A stretch of DNA of 64,000 nucleotides from Klebsiella electrica (GCF_006711645.1 NZ_CP041247.1:2232001-2296000), one strand, 5' to 3'. Counted from the first letter of the stretch, positions 1-10,248 are shown. Made by a program: numbers and translations. Notes: generated by a model from the sequence alone, not told the origin.

Positions 1-548
1 TCCGGCTCCCGCGCCAGCTGATACTCCTCTTCCGGACGCGTCGCGAGGAGTTCGATCATCGCCTGGCGCTCATGATCCGGGGCGAAGGCCAGCCAGGTGA
101 GTCCCGAGGCGGTCAGCAGCAGCGGGAGCTGACGGCCGACCATCGCGCGATGAAACGACAGGCGGCTGAAGCGGTGCGTGGTTTCACGTACCACCATGGC
201 GTCAACATCCAGGGTGGAGATATCCGTCGGCCACAGCACTTCGCGCAACAGCTCTCCCAGCAACGGGGTGGCGAGGGCAGAAATCCAATGTTCGTCACGA
301 AATCCTTCACTCAGTTGACGGATTTTGAGGGTTAAACGGAAGCTGTCATCGGATCGACTACGGCGAACGTAACCCTCCTCCTGCAACGTCTCCAGCAGTC
401 GTCTGACGGTGGTGCGATGCAGGCCGCTAAACTCAGCCAGCGTGCTTACCGTGGCCCCGCCATCGAATTTATTTAACAAATTAAGTAACAATAACCCCCG
501 GCTCAATCCGCGGACCGTTTTGTAATCCGTCTGGCTGTTTTCGCGCAT
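1..548 (-). CDS. mhpR: MhpR, IclR-family activator of the mhp operon (partial, C-terminus outside window)
   Basis: IclR-family regulator that activates the 3-(3-hydroxyphenyl)propionate operon in response to the substrate. Reading the minus strand from an ATG at 548 gives 182 codons with no stop before the window edge. An N-terminal winged helix-turn-helix (about residues 15-70, with STLAEFSGLHRTTVRRLLET) is followed by the start of the IclR effector domain (LDVDAMVVRETTH, then SFHRAMVGRQLPLLLTASG). It is divergent from mhpA across a 188-bp gap that carries a palindrome matching the known MhpR operator. The family is about 280 residues long, so roughly the last 100 are missing here. Identity rests on the family domain and its position next to mhpA. 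Confidence 0.92.
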   Translation of the reverse strand, partial: MRENSQTDYKTVRGLSRGLLLLNLLNKFDGGATVSTLAEFSGLHRTTVRRLLETLQEEGYVRRSRSDDSFRLTLKIRQLSEGFRDEHWISALATPLLGELLREVLWPTDISTLDVDAMVVRETTHRFSRLSFHRAMVGRQLPLLLTASGLTWLAFAPDHERQAMIELLATRPEEEYQLAREP

Positions 549-578
549 GCTTCCTCGACAAATATCCGGATAAACAAC

Positions 579-599
579 GATGTGCACCTGGTGCACATC
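579..599. promoter_or_regulatory. MhpR operator palindrome
   Basis: Two arms, GATGTGCAC and GTGCACATC, flank a CTG centre. The inner 17 bases closely match the operator described for E. coli MhpR (GGTGCACCTGGTGCACA). Its centre (about 589) lies close to 58 bp upstream of the start site predicted from the -10 box at 636-641, the spacing reported for the E. coli mhp promoter. Confidence 0.8.
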
Positions 600-613
600 C
601 GGTGATGTTTTGA

Positions 614-641
614 TTGTAGCGCATCCTGCCGACCCTATACT
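614..641 (+). promoter_or_regulatory. Predicted mhpA promoter
   Basis: TTGTAG (614-619) and TATACT (636-641) have a 16-bp spacer. The -10 is good and the -35 is weak, as expected for an activator-dependent promoter. No convincing CRP site was found between 600 and 736, only a TCACA half site at 663-667. Confidence 0.5.
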
Positions 642-736
642 GACCTCAATGTAAAAATATATTCACATCTAGTTAACAAGGCGGCCGGCATCAGTTTGCG
701 ATGCCCGACACCTTGTCTGAGTCGTGAGGTTCTGCA

Positions 737-2398
737 ATGACAACATCGAATCCGGATATTCAACCCGCTGTGCAGCACACCGCCCAGGTCGCTATCGTCG
801 GCGCGGGCCCGGTCGGCCTGATGATGGCCAACTACCTTGGTCAGATGGGCGTCAGCGTCGTGGTTGTTGAAAAGCTCGACGCGCTGATTGATTACCCGCG
901 CGCCATCGGCATTGACGATGAATCACTGCGTGCGATGCAGGGTATCGGGCTGGTGGACCACGTTCTCCCGCATACCACGCCGTGGCACGCGATGCGCTTT
1001 CTGACGCCGAAAGGGCGCTGCTTCGCCGATATCCAGCCGATGACCGATGAGTTTGGCTGGCCGCGGCGCAACGCGTTTATTCAACCGCAGGTGGATGCGG
1101 TCATGTATGAAGGATTGCAGCGTTTTCCCCATGTGCGCTGCCTGTTCTCCCGGGAAGTGGAAGCCTTTAGCCAGTCTTGCGACGCGGTGACCTTGCATCT
1201 GAAGGGGCCGGCGGGCGAACACGAAACGGTGCAGGCCGACTGGCTGGTCGCCTGCGACGGCGGCGGCAGCTTTATTCGCCGCAGTTTAGCGATCCCTTTT
1301 GAAGGAAAAACTGCGCCAAATCAGTGGATAGTGATTGATATCGCCAATGATCCGCTGGCGACGCCGCATGTCTATCTGTGCTGCGACCCGGTCCGCCCGT
1401 ATGTTTCCGCCGCGCTGCCGCACGCTATACGCCGCTTTGAATTTATGGTGATGCCCGGCGAAACCGAAGCCCAGTTGAGTGAACCGGACAACATGCGTCG
1501 CTTGTTGAGCAAGGTGCTGCCGGACCCGGACAACGTCGAACCGATCCGCCAGCGCGTCTATACCCATAACGCCCGGATCGCCGAACGTTTCCGACTGGAT
1601 CGCATTCTGCTGGCGGGCGATGCCGCCCACATTATGCCGGTCTGGCAGGGGCAGGGGTACAACAGCGGGATGCGCGATGCATTTAACCTCGCCTGGAAAC
1701 TGGCGCTGGTGGTGCACGACAAGGCGGGCAGCGACTTGCTCGACAGCTATCAACAGGAGCGGCGCGATCATGCCAAAGCGATGATCGATCTCTCGGTGAC
1801 CGCCGGCAACGTGCTGGCGCCGGCGAAGCGCTGGCATGGCGCGGTGCGCGACGGAGTCTCCTGGCTGCTGAACTATCTCCCGCCGGTCAAACGCTACTTC
1901 CTCGAGATGCGCTTCAAGCCGATGCCGCAATATCGCGCCGGCGCTCTGCTGCTGGAGGGGGAAGGTAAAAACTCGCCGGTGGGGAAAATGTTTATTCAGC
2001 CCAAAGTCACCCTCGAAAGCGGTACGGTCACGCTGCTGGATGAGGTCATCGGCGCGAATTTCGCCATTATCGCCTGGGGCTGCAACCCGCAATGGGGGCT
2101 AAATGCCGGGCAGATAGCCCAGTGGCGCGCCGTCGGCGTGCGCTTTATCCAGGTGGTGCCGGAGGTCCAGATTCATCGCCAGCAGGACAATTTTGCCGAC
2201 GTTATCCGCGTCGGCGATACGCAAAACCGCCTGAAAAGCTGGTTTGCGCAGCATCAGACCGCCGTGGCGGTGGTGCGTCCGGACCGTTTTGTGGCGACGG
2301 TGGCCATTCCGCAAACCCTTGGCGCTAAGCTCGACCGCCTGGCGACTACCCTGCATCTGGCTGCGGCCGACTCCTCCCTTCTTGAAAAGGTGGCCTGA
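737..2398 (+). CDS. mhpA: MhpA, 3-(3-hydroxyphenyl)propionate/3-hydroxycinnamate hydroxylase
   Basis: FAD-dependent aromatic hydroxylase that converts 3-(3-hydroxyphenyl)propionate to the 2,3-dihydroxy compound using NADH and O2, the first step of the cytosolic mhp pathway. At 553 residues it matches the family length. The N-terminal dinucleotide fold has GAGPVG at 22-27. The DG motif (ACDGGGS) is near 172, and the second FAD motif [18 protein letters not shown] starts near 294. It is the first gene of the mhp operon. Its TGA (2396-2398) ends one base before the mhpB ATG (2400), so translation is probably coupled. Confidence 0.95.
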   Translation: MTTSNPDIQPAVQHTAQVAIVGAGPVGLMMANYLGQMGVSVVVVEKLDALIDYPRAIGIDDESLRAMQGIGLVDHVLPHTTPWHAMRFLTPKGRCFADIQPMTDEFGWPRRNAFIQPQVDAVMYEGLQRFPHVRCLFSREVEAFSQSCDAVTLHLKGPAGEHETVQADWLVACDGGGSFIRRSLAIPFEGKTAPNQWIVIDIANDPLATPHVYLCCDPVRPYVSAALPHAIRRFEFMVMPGETEAQLSEPDNMRRLLSKVLPDPDNVEPIRQRVYTHNARIAERFRLDRILLAGDAAHIMPVWQGQGYNSGMRDAFNLAWKLALVVHDKAGSDLLDSYQQERRDHAKAMIDLSVTAGNVLAPAKRWHGAVRDGVSWLLNYLPPVKRYFLEMRFKPMPQYRAGALLLEGEGKNSPVGKMFIQPKVTLESGTVTLLDEVIGANFAIIAWGCNPQWGLNAGQIAQWRAVGVRFIQVVPEVQIHRQQDNFADVIRVGDTQNRLKSWFAQHQTAVAVVRPDRFVATVAIPQTLGAKLDRLATTLHLAAADSSLLEKVA

Positions 2399-2399
2399 T

Positions 2400-3344
2400 A
2401 TGAATGCCTTTCTTCACTGTCTCTCCCATACGCCGCTGGTGGGCTACGTCGACCCGCAACCGTCGGTGCTGGACGAAGTCAACGGGGTTATCGCCGAAGC
2501 CCGGGCGCGGATTGCCGCCTTCGATCCGCAGCTGGTGGTGCTGTTTGCCCCTGACCATTACAACGGCTTTTTCTATGACGTGATGCCGCCGTTCTGCTTA
2601 GGCATCGGCGCGACCGCGATCGGTGATTTCAGCAGCGCCAGCGGCGTTCTGCCGGTGCCGACGGCGCTGGCGGAGGCCTGCGCCCATGCGGTGATGAAGG
2701 ACGGGATCGATCTGGCGGTCTCGTACTGCATGCAGGTGGATCACGGCTTTGCACAACCGCTGGAGTTCCTGCTCGGTGGGCTGGACAGGCTGCCGGTTCT
2801 GCCGGTGTTTATCAACGGCGTCGCCCCGCCGCTGCCGGGCTTTCAGCGCGCCCGCATGCTCGGCGAAGCCATTGGCCGCTTCCTGACCACCCTCAATAAA
2901 CGGGTATTAATCCTTGGCTCCGGCGGGCTGTCGCATCAGCCGCCGGTACCGGAGCTGGCGAAGGCCGATGCCCATATGCGCGACCGGCTGCTCGGCAGCG
3001 GCAAGCAACTGCCGCCGGACGAGCGGGAACTGCGCCAGCAGCGGGTCATTCGCGCGGCGAAACAGTTTATCAAGGACCAGAACTCGCTTTATCCGCTCAA
3101 TCCCGTCTGGGATAACCGTTTTATGAGCCTGCTGGCGCAGGGACGGCTGACGGAGCTGGATGCGGTCAGTAACGAGGAGCTGTCGGCAATGGCCGGCAAA
3201 TCGACGCACGAAACGAAAACCTGGGTGGCGGCCTTTGCTGCGCTATCCGCTTTTGGCAACTGGCGTTGCGAAGGGCGCTACTACCGGCCAATACCGGAGT
3301 GGATTGCCGGATTCGGCTCGTTGAGCGCCATCACGCAGAATTGA
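2400..3344 (+). CDS. mhpB: MhpB, 2,3-dihydroxyphenylpropionate 1,2-dioxygenase (extradiol, LigB-type)
   Basis: Type III extradiol ring-cleavage dioxygenase that opens 2,3-dihydroxyphenylpropionate at the meta position with Fe(II). The ATG at 2400 gives 314 residues, the same as E. coli MhpB. A longer in-frame reading from 2244 overlaps mhpA and has no homologous N-terminus, so it was rejected. The two catalytic histidines known in the family fall at the expected places: His115 ([10 protein letters not shown]) and His179 ([10 protein letters not shown]). Second gene of the operon. Confidence 0.95.
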   Translation: MNAFLHCLSHTPLVGYVDPQPSVLDEVNGVIAEARARIAAFDPQLVVLFAPDHYNGFFYDVMPPFCLGIGATAIGDFSSASGVLPVPTALAEACAHAVMKDGIDLAVSYCMQVDHGFAQPLEFLLGGLDRLPVLPVFINGVAPPLPGFQRARMLGEAIGRFLTTLNKRVLILGSGGLSHQPPVPELAKADAHMRDRLLGSGKQLPPDERELRQQRVIRAAKQFIKDQNSLYPLNPVWDNRFMSLLAQGRLTELDAVSNEELSAMAGKSTHETKTWVAAFAALSAFGNWRCEGRYYRPIPEWIAGFGSLSAITQN

Positions 3345-3361
3345 TTCATCAGGAGATAAAC

Positions 3362-4228
3362 ATGAGCTATCAACCGCAAACCGAAGCCGCCACCAGCCGT
3401 TTCCTCAACGTGGAAGAAGGCGGAGAAACGCTACGCATCCATTTTAATGATTGCGGCCAGGGGGAGGAAACCGTGGTCCTGTTGCACGGATCCGGCCCCG
3501 GCGCCACCGGCTGGGCCAACTTTAGCCGCAATATCGACCCGCTGGTCGAGGCGGGCTACCGGGTGATTCTGCTGGACTGCCCCGGCTGGGGGAAAAGCGA
3601 CGCGATCGTCAATCGCGGCTCCCGTTCCGACCTGAATGCCCGGGTACTGAAAAGCGTTATTGATCAGCTGGATATCAGCAAAGTGCATCTTCTGGGCAAC
3701 TCGATGGGCGGACACAGCGCGGTGGCCTTCACCCTGAGCTGGCCGGAACGGGTGGGCAAACTGGTGCTGATGGGCGGCGGCACCGGCGGCATGAGCCTGT
3801 TCACGCCGATGCCAACCGAAGGCATCAAACTGCTGAACGGCCTGTACCGCGAACCAACTATCGAAAACCTGAAGAAGATGATGAATATCTTTGTCTTCGA
3901 CACCCGCGACCTGACCGAAGCCCTGTTCGAAGCGCGCCTCAACAATATGCTGTCGCGCCGCGATCATCTGGATAATTTCGTCAAAAGTCTGGAGGCCAAC
4001 CCGCGACAGTTCCCGGATTTTAGCCCGCGTCTTGGTGAAATTCGCGCCCGGACCCTGATCGTCTGGGGACGCAATGACCGCTTTGTGCCGATGGATGCCG
4101 GTCTGCGCCTGCTCGCCGGGATTAACGGCGCTGAACTGCATATCTATCGTGACTGCGGCCACTGGGCGCAGTGGGAACATGCCGACAGTTTCAACCAGCT
4201 GGTGCTGGATTTTCTGGCGCGGAAATAA
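3362..4228 (+). CDS. mhpC: MhpC, 2-hydroxy-6-oxonona-2,4-diene-1,9-dioate hydrolase
   Basis: Alpha/beta-hydrolase that cleaves the C-C bond of the ring-fission product to 2-hydroxypenta-2,4-dienoate and succinate (or fumarate). The ATG at 3362 follows a GGAG-type ribosome site (CAGGAG, 3350-3355) and gives 288 residues. A longer in-frame start at 3266 would lie inside mhpB. The visible triad is Ser114 in the nucleophile elbow GNSMGG, Asp239 in GRNDRFVP and His267 in DCGHW. The oxyanion-hole motif LHGSGPG is at 41-47. Third gene of the operon. Confidence 0.95.
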   Translation: MSYQPQTEAATSRFLNVEEGGETLRIHFNDCGQGEETVVLLHGSGPGATGWANFSRNIDPLVEAGYRVILLDCPGWGKSDAIVNRGSRSDLNARVLKSVIDQLDISKVHLLGNSMGGHSAVAFTLSWPERVGKLVLMGGGTGGMSLFTPMPTEGIKLLNGLYREPTIENLKKMMNIFVFDTRDLTEALFEARLNNMLSRRDHLDNFVKSLEANPRQFPDFSPRLGEIRARTLIVWGRNDRFVPMDAGLRLLAGINGAELHIYRDCGHWAQWEHADSFNQLVLDFLARK

Positions 4229-4237
4229 GGAGCCGTG

Positions 4238-5044
4238 ATGACAACGCAATCTCTCGAACAACTGGCGCAACGGCTGCGTGACGCCGAAGCCCAGGGGCGG
4301 GCCATTGAACCGCTGCGCGATCTCCTCGGCGCAGATAACGCGGAGGCGGCCTATGCCATTCAGCGCATTAACGTTCAGCACCATGTCGCCTGCGGACGGC
4401 GGGTTGTCGGACGTAAAGTCGGGCTCACGCACCCTAAAGTACAGCAGCAGCTGGGCGTCAACCAGCCGGACTTCGGCACCCTGTTCGCCGACATGTGCTA
4501 CGGCGATAACGCCGGGGTGCCGTATGCCCGCGTACTCCAGCCCAAAGTGGAGGCGGAAATCGCCCTGGTGCTGAAACAGGATTTGCCGCACGCCGACACT
4601 ACCTTTGACGAGCTGTACGCCGCGATTGCGTGGGTGCTACCGGCGCTGGAAGTGGTCGGCAGCCGCATCCGCGACTGGTCGATAGGCTTTGTCGATACCG
4701 TGGCCGATAACGCTTCCTGCGGTGTGTATGTCCTCGGCGGCCCGGCGCGGCGCCCGGAAGGGCTGGATTTGAAAAATTGCACCATGAGCATGACCCGTAA
4801 TCAGGAAGCGGTATCCAGCGGGCGGGGGAGCGAGTGCCTCGGCCATCCGCTCAATGCGGCGGTGTGGCTGGCGCGCAAAATGGCCAGCCTCGGCGAGCCG
4901 CTGCGCGCGGGGGATATTGTGCTGACCGGGGCGCTAGGCCCAATGGTGGCGATTAACCCAGGCGATCGCTTTGAGGCCCATATCGACGGTTTAGGTTCAG
5001 TGGCGGCAACTTTTGTCGCCGAAGAGGAAGGCAGTCATGAGTAA
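4238..5044 (+). CDS. mhpD: MhpD, 2-keto-4-pentenoate hydratase
   Basis: Metal-dependent hydratase that adds water to 2-hydroxypenta-2,4-dienoate to give 4-hydroxy-2-oxovalerate. The reading frame also has a GTG three bases upstream (4235). The AAGGAG at 4227-4232 is 5 bases from the ATG but only 2 from the GTG, so the ATG is preferred (268 residues, E. coli 269). Typical family sequence includes [24 protein letters not shown] and GSVAATF near the end. The 3' end overlaps the mhpF start by 8 bases (5037-5044), which indicates translational coupling. Confidence 0.94.
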   Translation: MTTQSLEQLAQRLRDAEAQGRAIEPLRDLLGADNAEAAYAIQRINVQHHVACGRRVVGRKVGLTHPKVQQQLGVNQPDFGTLFADMCYGDNAGVPYARVLQPKVEAEIALVLKQDLPHADTTFDELYAAIAWVLPALEVVGSRIRDWSIGFVDTVADNASCGVYVLGGPARRPEGLDLKNCTMSMTRNQEAVSSGRGSECLGHPLNAAVWLARKMASLGEPLRAGDIVLTGALGPMVAINPGDRFEAHIDGLGSVAATFVAEEEGSHE

Positions 5045-5987
5045 ACGTAAAGTCGCCATTATCGGATCCGGCAATATCGGCACCGATTTAATGATCAAAA
5101 TTCTGCGCCACGGTCAGCACCTGGAGATGGCGGTGATGGTCGGTATCGACCCTGAATCCGACGGTCTGGCCCGCGCCCGGCGCATGGGGGTCGCCACCAC
5201 GCACCAGGGCGTTGGCGGCCTGATGCAGATGGCGGAGTTCGCCGATATTGATTTCGTGTTTGACGCCACCAGCGCCGGGGCGCATGTGAAAAACGACGCC
5301 GCGCTGCGGGAAGCAAAGCCGGGGATCCGCGTGATCGACCTGACCCCGGCGGCCATCGGCCCGTACTGTGTGCCGGTGGTCAATCTTGAGGCCAGCCTTG
5401 CCGAGGGCAACGTCAATATGGTGACCTGCGGCGGCCAGGCGACGATCCCGATGGTGGCGGCGGTGTCCCGGGTGGCAAAAGTGCACTATGCGGAAATCGT
5501 CGCCTCGATTGCCAGCAAATCCGCCGGGCCAGGAACGCGCGCTAACATCGATGAGTTCACCGAAACCACCTCGCAGGCGATTGAGAAAGTGGGTGGGGCG
5601 GCGAAAGGCAAAGCGATTATCGTGCTGAACCCGGCGGAGCCGCCGCTGATGATGCGCGATACCGTTTATGTCCTCAGCGAAGCGGCTTCGCAGCAGGAGA
5701 TTGCCGCTTCCATCGCGCAGATGGCGGCCGCGGTGCAGGCCTACGTGCCGGGATATCGCCTGAAACAGCAGGTGCAGTTTGAGGTGATCCCGGAAGATAA
5801 GCCGGTGAACCTGCCGGGCGTTGGCCGCTTCTCCGGCCTGAAAACGGCGGTTTACCTCGAGGTTGAGGGGGCGGCGCACTACCTGCCTGCCTACGCGGGC
5901 AACCTCGATATTATGACCTCGGCGGCGCTGGCGACGGCGGAAAGAATGGCGCAATCAATGAATGACGCGGCGGGAGAAACAGCATGA
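5037..5987 (+). CDS. mhpF: MhpF, acetaldehyde dehydrogenase (acylating)
   Basis: CoA-acylating acetaldehyde dehydrogenase that takes acetaldehyde channelled from the aldolase MhpE to acetyl-CoA with NAD+. The ATG at 5037 gives 316 residues, equal to E. coli MhpF. A longer in-frame extension from 5013 lies inside mhpD and was not used. The NAD-binding motif GSGNIG is at 10-15, and the catalytic Cys131 is in [12 protein letters not shown]. It overlaps mhpD upstream, and its TGA overlaps the mhpE ATG (ATGA at 5984), as expected for the two subunits of one aldolase-dehydrogenase complex. Confidence 0.95.
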   Translation: MSKRKVAIIGSGNIGTDLMIKILRHGQHLEMAVMVGIDPESDGLARARRMGVATTHQGVGGLMQMAEFADIDFVFDATSAGAHVKNDAALREAKPGIRVIDLTPAAIGPYCVPVVNLEASLAEGNVNMVTCGGQATIPMVAAVSRVAKVHYAEIVASIASKSAGPGTRANIDEFTETTSQAIEKVGGAAKGKAIIVLNPAEPPLMMRDTVYVLSEAASQQEIAASIAQMAAAVQAYVPGYRLKQQVQFEVIPEDKPVNLPGVGRFSGLKTAVYLEVEGAAHYLPAYAGNLDIMTSAALATAERMAQSMNDAAGETA

Positions 5988-7000
5988 ACGGTAAAAAACT
6001 CTATATCTCGGACGTGACGCTGCGCGACGGTATGCACGCCATCCGTCATCAATATTCACTGGATAACGTCCGTCAGATCGCGCAGGCGCTGGATAAGGCC
6101 GGCGTCGATTCGATTGAAGTGGCCCACGGCGACGGTCTGCAGGGCTCAAGTTTTAACTACGGTTTTGGCGCGCACAGCGATATCGAATGGATCGAGGCGG
6201 CGGCAGAATCCGTCACGGAGGCGAAAATAGCCACGCTGCTGTTGCCCGGCATCGGGACGCTGCACGATCTGAAAAACGCCTATCAGGCGGGGGCGCGAGT
6301 GGTGCGCGTTGCGACTCATTGCACCGAGGCGGATGTTTCCGCTCAGCATATCGCCTTTGCCCGCGAGCTGGGCATGGACACCGTTGGCTTCCTGATGATG
6401 AGCCATATGACCACCCCGGAACAGCTGGCGCAACAGGCGCTGAAGATGGAATCCTACGGCGCGACCTGCATTTACGTGGTCGATTCCGGCGGGGCGATGA
6501 ATATGAACGATATTCGCGATCGTTTCCGCGCCCTCAAGGCGGTGCTGAAGCCGGAAACCGCCACCGGGATGCACGCGCACCATAATCTGAGCCTCGGCGT
6601 CGCCAACTCTATCGCCGCGGTGGAAGAGGGCTGCGATCGCATCGATGCCAGCCTTGCCGGAATGGGTGCCGGGGCGGGGAATGCGCCGCTGGAGGTCTTT
6701 ATTGCGGCGGCGGACAAGCTGGGCTGGAACCACGGCACGGATCTGTATGCGCTGATGAACGCCGCCGATGAGCTGGTGCGGCCGCTGCAGGATCGCCCGG
6801 TGCGCGTCGATCGCGAAACGCTGGCGCTGGGCTATGCCGGGGTGTACTCCAGCTTTCTGCGCCACAGTGAAGTGGCGGCCGCGCGCTACGGTCTGAGCGC
6901 GGTCGATATTCTCGTCGAGTTGGGTAAACGGCGGATGGTGGGCGGCCAGGAAGATATGATCGTCGATGTGGCGCTGGACTTGCGCAACCGGGCGAAATAA
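5984..7000 (+). CDS. mhpE: MhpE, 4-hydroxy-2-oxovalerate aldolase
   Basis: HMGL-like, divalent-metal-dependent aldolase that splits 4-hydroxy-2-oxovalerate into pyruvate and acetaldehyde, and forms the channelling complex with MhpF. 338 residues, the family length. The signature TLRDGMH is at 12-18, the metal-binding histidines are in the MHAHHN stretch near 196-201, and GMGAGAGN is also present. Last gene of the operon: the transporter gene mhpT, which follows mhpE in E. coli, is not present downstream. A hairpin lies 10 bases after the stop. Confidence 0.95.
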   Translation: MNGKKLYISDVTLRDGMHAIRHQYSLDNVRQIAQALDKAGVDSIEVAHGDGLQGSSFNYGFGAHSDIEWIEAAAESVTEAKIATLLLPGIGTLHDLKNAYQAGARVVRVATHCTEADVSAQHIAFARELGMDTVGFLMMSHMTTPEQLAQQALKMESYGATCIYVVDSGGAMNMNDIRDRFRALKAVLKPETATGMHAHHNLSLGVANSIAAVEEGCDRIDASLAGMGAGAGNAPLEVFIAAADKLGWNHGTDLYALMNAADELVRPLQDRPVRVDRETLALGYAGVYSSFLRHSEVAAARYGLSAVDILVELGKRRMVGGQEDMIVDVALDLRNRAK

Positions 7001-7009
7001 AAAAGAGGC

Positions 7010-7032
7010 GCGGCAGATTCTGTATCTGCCGC
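7010..7032 (+). terminator. Hairpin ending the mhp operon
   Basis: Perfect 9-bp arms GCGGCAGAT and ATCTGCCGC around a TCTGT loop, beginning 10 bases past the mhpE stop and followed by CTTTC. The T-run is poor, so it could be a processing or 3'-end hairpin rather than a strong terminator. Confidence 0.6.
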
Positions 7033-7167
7033 CTTTCACCTGCTCATATCCGCCTCTTTCCCAGGCGACGGCGCATCGTTGTGCCCGGCCAGGCGATGCT
7101 GGCGTGTCACCTTGCGCATCCGATGGTTTTGGCCTACCGTCAATTATCCCCCTTATTACTGTCCGCG

Positions 7168-7899
7168 ATGATTATGTCTTTCGAATCCCGTTTACTGAGC
7201 GCTATTCCCGGTATTCGCCACGCCTTTCTCGATGTACACGAAACCGCCGCATTTCCCTATAGCGAGATGGCGCCCGTTAAGCTGGTGCATGGCAACATCG
7301 TGCATCATTATCAGACGCCACAGGCGGAACGCCCGCAGGCCGACGCGGTTTTTACCAACTTGCGCGGACAAAAGGTGGGGGTGGTGACCGCCGATTGCCT
7401 GCCGATGCTGATGGCCTCCCGCGACGGGCGCTTTGTCTGTAGCGTGCATGCGGGCTGGCGCGGCGCGGCGAGCGGTATTATTGAAAACAGTCTCGACTAT
7501 TTTCGCCGCTACGATGTGCCGCCGGAAGAGGTGATCGTGGCCATCGGGCCGCATATTCACGCTTGCTGCTATGAAGTGTCTGTGGATTTTTATCAGACGT
7601 TGCTCACCCTGCCTGCGCGTGAATTAACGAAACGCTATAGCGACCGGTTGTTCCATCAGCGCAGCGAGGCGTTCGTCGAAGCGCAAAAGGCATCAGCAAG
7701 AGGGGAGGATAATCTGTGGTTCGATTTGCGGGCCTTCGCACAACTGCTTTTGCGCCAGGCGGGGGTTATGCAGGAGAATATCGAATGGCTGGGCAGCTGT
7801 ACCTACTGTACGCCGCAATCGCTTGGTTCTTACCGGCGGCGTACCCACTTCCCGGCAGAGAAGACGTTCCAGTATTCGTGGATTATGCGCGAGGCCTGA
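7168..7899 (+). CDS. PgeF/YfiH-family protein (multicopper polyphenol oxidase-like, DUF152)
   Basis: Member of the family once called multicopper polyphenol oxidase. Characterised members act as purine nucleoside phosphorylase/deaminase-like enzymes or as the peptidoglycan-editing factor PgeF. The ATG at 7168 gives 243 residues, the length of E. coli YfiH; ATG 7174 is equally possible, and no strong ribosome site separates them. The conserved active-site residues are present: His41 (LVHGN), Cys77 (TADCLPML) and His94 (HAGWRG), followed by IGPHIHACCYEV and SCTYC. It sits after the mhp operon and converges on the receptor gene. Enterobacteria normally carry a yfiH next to rluD-clpB, so this is probably a second copy, an inference I cannot check here. 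Confidence 0.8.
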   Translation: MIMSFESRLLSAIPGIRHAFLDVHETAAFPYSEMAPVKLVHGNIVHHYQTPQAERPQADAVFTNLRGQKVGVVTADCLPMLMASRDGRFVCSVHAGWRGAASGIIENSLDYFRRYDVPPEEVIVAIGPHIHACCYEVSVDFYQTLLTLPARELTKRYSDRLFHQRSEAFVEAQKASARGEDNLWFDLRAFAQLLLRQAGVMQENIEWLGSCTYCTPQSLGSYRRRTHFPAEKTFQYSWIMREA

Positions 7900-7903
7900 T
7901 ATA

Positions 7904-7931
7904 CCCGGACAGGCCGCGACGGCTGTCCGGG
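7904..7931. terminator. Bidirectional hairpin between convergent genes
   Basis: Perfect 9-bp arms CCCGGACAG (7904-7912) and CTGTCCGGG (7923-7931), placed between the ends of the PgeF-like gene and the receptor gene. There is no long T-run on either side. Confidence 0.5.
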
Positions 7932-7944
7932 CGTGGCGAGACAA

Positions 7945-10107
7945 TCAGAAGTCCATTTTCAGCGTAAACTGCACTTCCCGCGGGTCGCCAATCTGGTTGC
8001 CCAGATTGTTGGTGGCGATGGATGAGGTGTAGTAGGTCTTATCAAACAGGTTCTTCAGGTTAACCTGCAGCGTCACCGGATATTGCAGCTTCATCTTATA
8101 GGCGGCGAAGAGATCGGCGACCGCGTAGCCCTGCAGATAATAGTCCGCGCCGTTGGTGCCGGAGCGTTTGCTCACCGCGCGACCGCCGCCGCCGACGGTC
8201 AGCGTATTGCTGTCGTAGACGTTATGGATGTCGTAGCTCAGGAACAGCGAACCGGTGTGTTTCGGGACGTTGGGCAGCGGCTTACCGGCATAGTCAGGAT
8301 CGTCGAGCACTTTCGCGTCGGTGTAGCCATAGCTGGCAATCACGCTCAAGTTATCGGTAATCGAACCGGCCAGATCCACCTCGACGCCGCGTGAACGCAC
8401 TTTGCCGGCGGTTTTAGCGACGGTCTCATCGCCGATAATTTCGTTGTACAGCACGTTGCGTTTATCAATATCAAACAGCGCGATGTTGGCGGTGATGCCG
8501 CTTAACAGATCAAACTTAGCGCCCACTTCATAGGCGGTGGACTCTTCCGGCGGCAGATTGCCGATATAGCTGGCGATCGATGACTGCGGCATAAACGACT
8601 GCGCGACGTTACCGAACAGCGAGACGGTCGGCGTCAGCTTATACACCAGACCCAGCTTCGGCGTCCATTTCTGGTCGCTGCTGTCGGTGTTGACGTTGAA
8701 GGGCCGCCCTTTGCCAGCGTACTGGGTGTAGTACTGATAGCGCATCCCGGCGACGGCAATCCACTTGTCGGTCAGATAGAGCGCATCCTGAACGTAGGCG
8801 GCGTAGCTCTCCTGCTGAATACGCTGATCGCTATCGGAGGCCGACACGGCGTTGCAGGGGCCGATAGTGCCGTAGACCGGGTTGTAAATATTGAACCCTT
8901 TCACGTTCTTACAGCGGATCATATCGGTGCGCAGCAGATCGTAATTCTCATAGGCGATGCCGGTGAGCACTTCGTTATAAAACCCGCCGACCACCACCTT
9001 GCCCTGCAAATCGGCGCGGGTGGCGTGCATCTTCTGCGTCGAGCCGCGGGTGGCGTCAACGCGGCGGGTCAGAGCGCCGGTGGCCGAATTGTAGGCCATC
9101 ACGCGGGCCTGGTTATCGTTGTAGTGATCCTGGCTGTAGCTGTAGTCAAAGCGGGCGGTCCAGGCATCGTTCAGACGATATTCGCTATTGAGCTGCGCCA
9201 GATCGGAGTAGCCGTCGGTCACGTTAAACGGCTCGTCAAAGCGCGTTTTCCGATCGACGTTGACCGCATGGCCGGTATTGAGATCGAAGATCGTGCCGCG
9301 ATCGAACGGGGTGCTGTAGTTGCGATGGGCGTACGATACGTTCACCGTCGCTCTGTCGCCAGACCAGGTCAGGGAAGGGGCGATAAAGCGGCTTTTCTCT
9401 TTACCATAGTTGCGCCAGTCATCTTCGTGTTGGTACTCGCCGATGAGCCGGTAGGACAACCGCGTACCTTCGATGGGGCCGGTGACGTCAAACTGGCCGC
9501 TGCCGCCGCCAAAACTGCTGGAGGTGGCGGAAACCGAACCGCCGAAGGCGCTCTCCGGGCGTTTGCTGACCACGTTAATCAATCCACCGGGGTCGAGAAT
9601 GCCGTACAGCGTGGAGGCCGGGCCTTTCAGCACCTCCACGCGGTCGGTGGTGGCATTAAAGCTGCGCGGCAGGACGGTGCGCAGACCGTTGGTCATGATC
9701 GAGCCGTCGCGGTTGGCGCCAAAACCGCGGCGGGTAAAGGCATCCTGGGTGCCGCCGAGAGTGTTGGTCTGGACGACGTTGGCAACGTTATACAGCGCCT
9801 CGTCAAGGGAGGTGGCATGCTGATCTTCCAGCACTCTGTCGCTGACGGTGTTCACCACCTGCGGAATATCCAGTAGCGGCATTGATGTTAAGGTCGCCGT
9901 TGAGCTGGCCACCGGCTGATAGCCGTTGGTGTCATTTTGCCGATCGCGCCCGGCGACCACCGTCATGGTTTCGTCGCCAGCCTTTTTCTCTCTGCTGACG
10001 CTGTTTTCTGCGGCAATTAATCCCGGTGAGGTAAAAGAACCCAAAAATATCAGTGAAAAAAGAGCTCGCCCTTTCAGCGTGGTGAAAGGGATCGTTGATC
10101 GCGTCAT
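7945..10107 (-). CDS. TonB-dependent siderophore receptor (FhuA/FoxA/FpvA type)
   Basis: Outer-membrane receptor importing a ferric siderophore with energy from TonB. 720 residues: a basic, hydrophobic signal peptide ending near residue 33 (GLIAAENS), a TonB-box-like stretch (ETMTVVAG, 46-53), a plug domain (LEDQHATSLDEALYNV, RRGFGANRD, VEVLKGPASTLYG, GGLINVVSKRP) and a 22-strand-type barrel ending in the aromatic MDF. The plug resembles hydroxamate and pyoverdine-type receptors more than catecholate receptors, but the substrate cannot be named. It is divergent from an ABC importer, and a Fur-like box lies about 110 bp upstream. Two Cys close together (about 409 and 420) may form an extracellular-loop disulfide. 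Confidence 0.9.
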   Translation of the reverse strand: MTRSTIPFTTLKGRALFSLIFLGSFTSPGLIAAENSVSREKKAGDETMTVVAGRDRQNDTNGYQPVASSTATLTSMPLLDIPQVVNTVSDRVLEDQHATSLDEALYNVANVVQTNTLGGTQDAFTRRGFGANRDGSIMTNGLRTVLPRSFNATTDRVEVLKGPASTLYGILDPGGLINVVSKRPESAFGGSVSATSSSFGGGSGQFDVTGPIEGTRLSYRLIGEYQHEDDWRNYGKEKSRFIAPSLTWSGDRATVNVSYAHRNYSTPFDRGTIFDLNTGHAVNVDRKTRFDEPFNVTDGYSDLAQLNSEYRLNDAWTARFDYSYSQDHYNDNQARVMAYNSATGALTRRVDATRGSTQKMHATRADLQGKVVVGGFYNEVLTGIAYENYDLLRTDMIRCKNVKGFNIYNPVYGTIGPCNAVSASDSDQRIQQESYAAYVQDALYLTDKWIAVAGMRYQYYTQYAGKGRPFNVNTDSSDQKWTPKLGLVYKLTPTVSLFGNVAQSFMPQSSIASYIGNLPPEESTAYEVGAKFDLLSGITANIALFDIDKRNVLYNEIIGDETVAKTAGKVRSRGVEVDLAGSITDNLSVIASYGYTDAKVLDDPDYAGKPLPNVPKHTGSLFLSYDIHNVYDSNTLTVGGGGRAVSKRSGTNGADYYLQGYAVADLFAAYKMKLQYPVTLQVNLKNLFDKTYYTSSIATNNLGNQIGDPREVQFTLKMDF

Positions 10108-10219
10108 TTATCTGTTTCTCGTGAACGAATCTGTCCTTTGCAGACAGAAAAAGCCAATTAAATCATTGCCCTTAAAAATATTATCTGCCTGTTATGCGCG
10201 ATGATTTGCGTTCAGGCAT

Positions 10220-10238
10220 GTAATTGAGAATCATTCAA
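10220..10238. promoter_or_regulatory. Candidate Fur box upstream of the receptor gene
   Basis: The 19 bases match the Fur consensus GATAATGATAATCATTATC at 12 positions, including the whole AATCATT half. The site is about 110 bp upstream of the receptor ATG, in the divergent intergenic region of an iron-uptake locus, where Fur control is expected. Confidence 0.55.
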
Positions 10239-10248
10239 TCACGAGAGG

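Noticed and set aside
9025..9876. 283-residue plus-strand reading opposite the siderophore receptor
   Set aside because: Antisense shadow with Val/Gly/Ala-rich composition and no motif.
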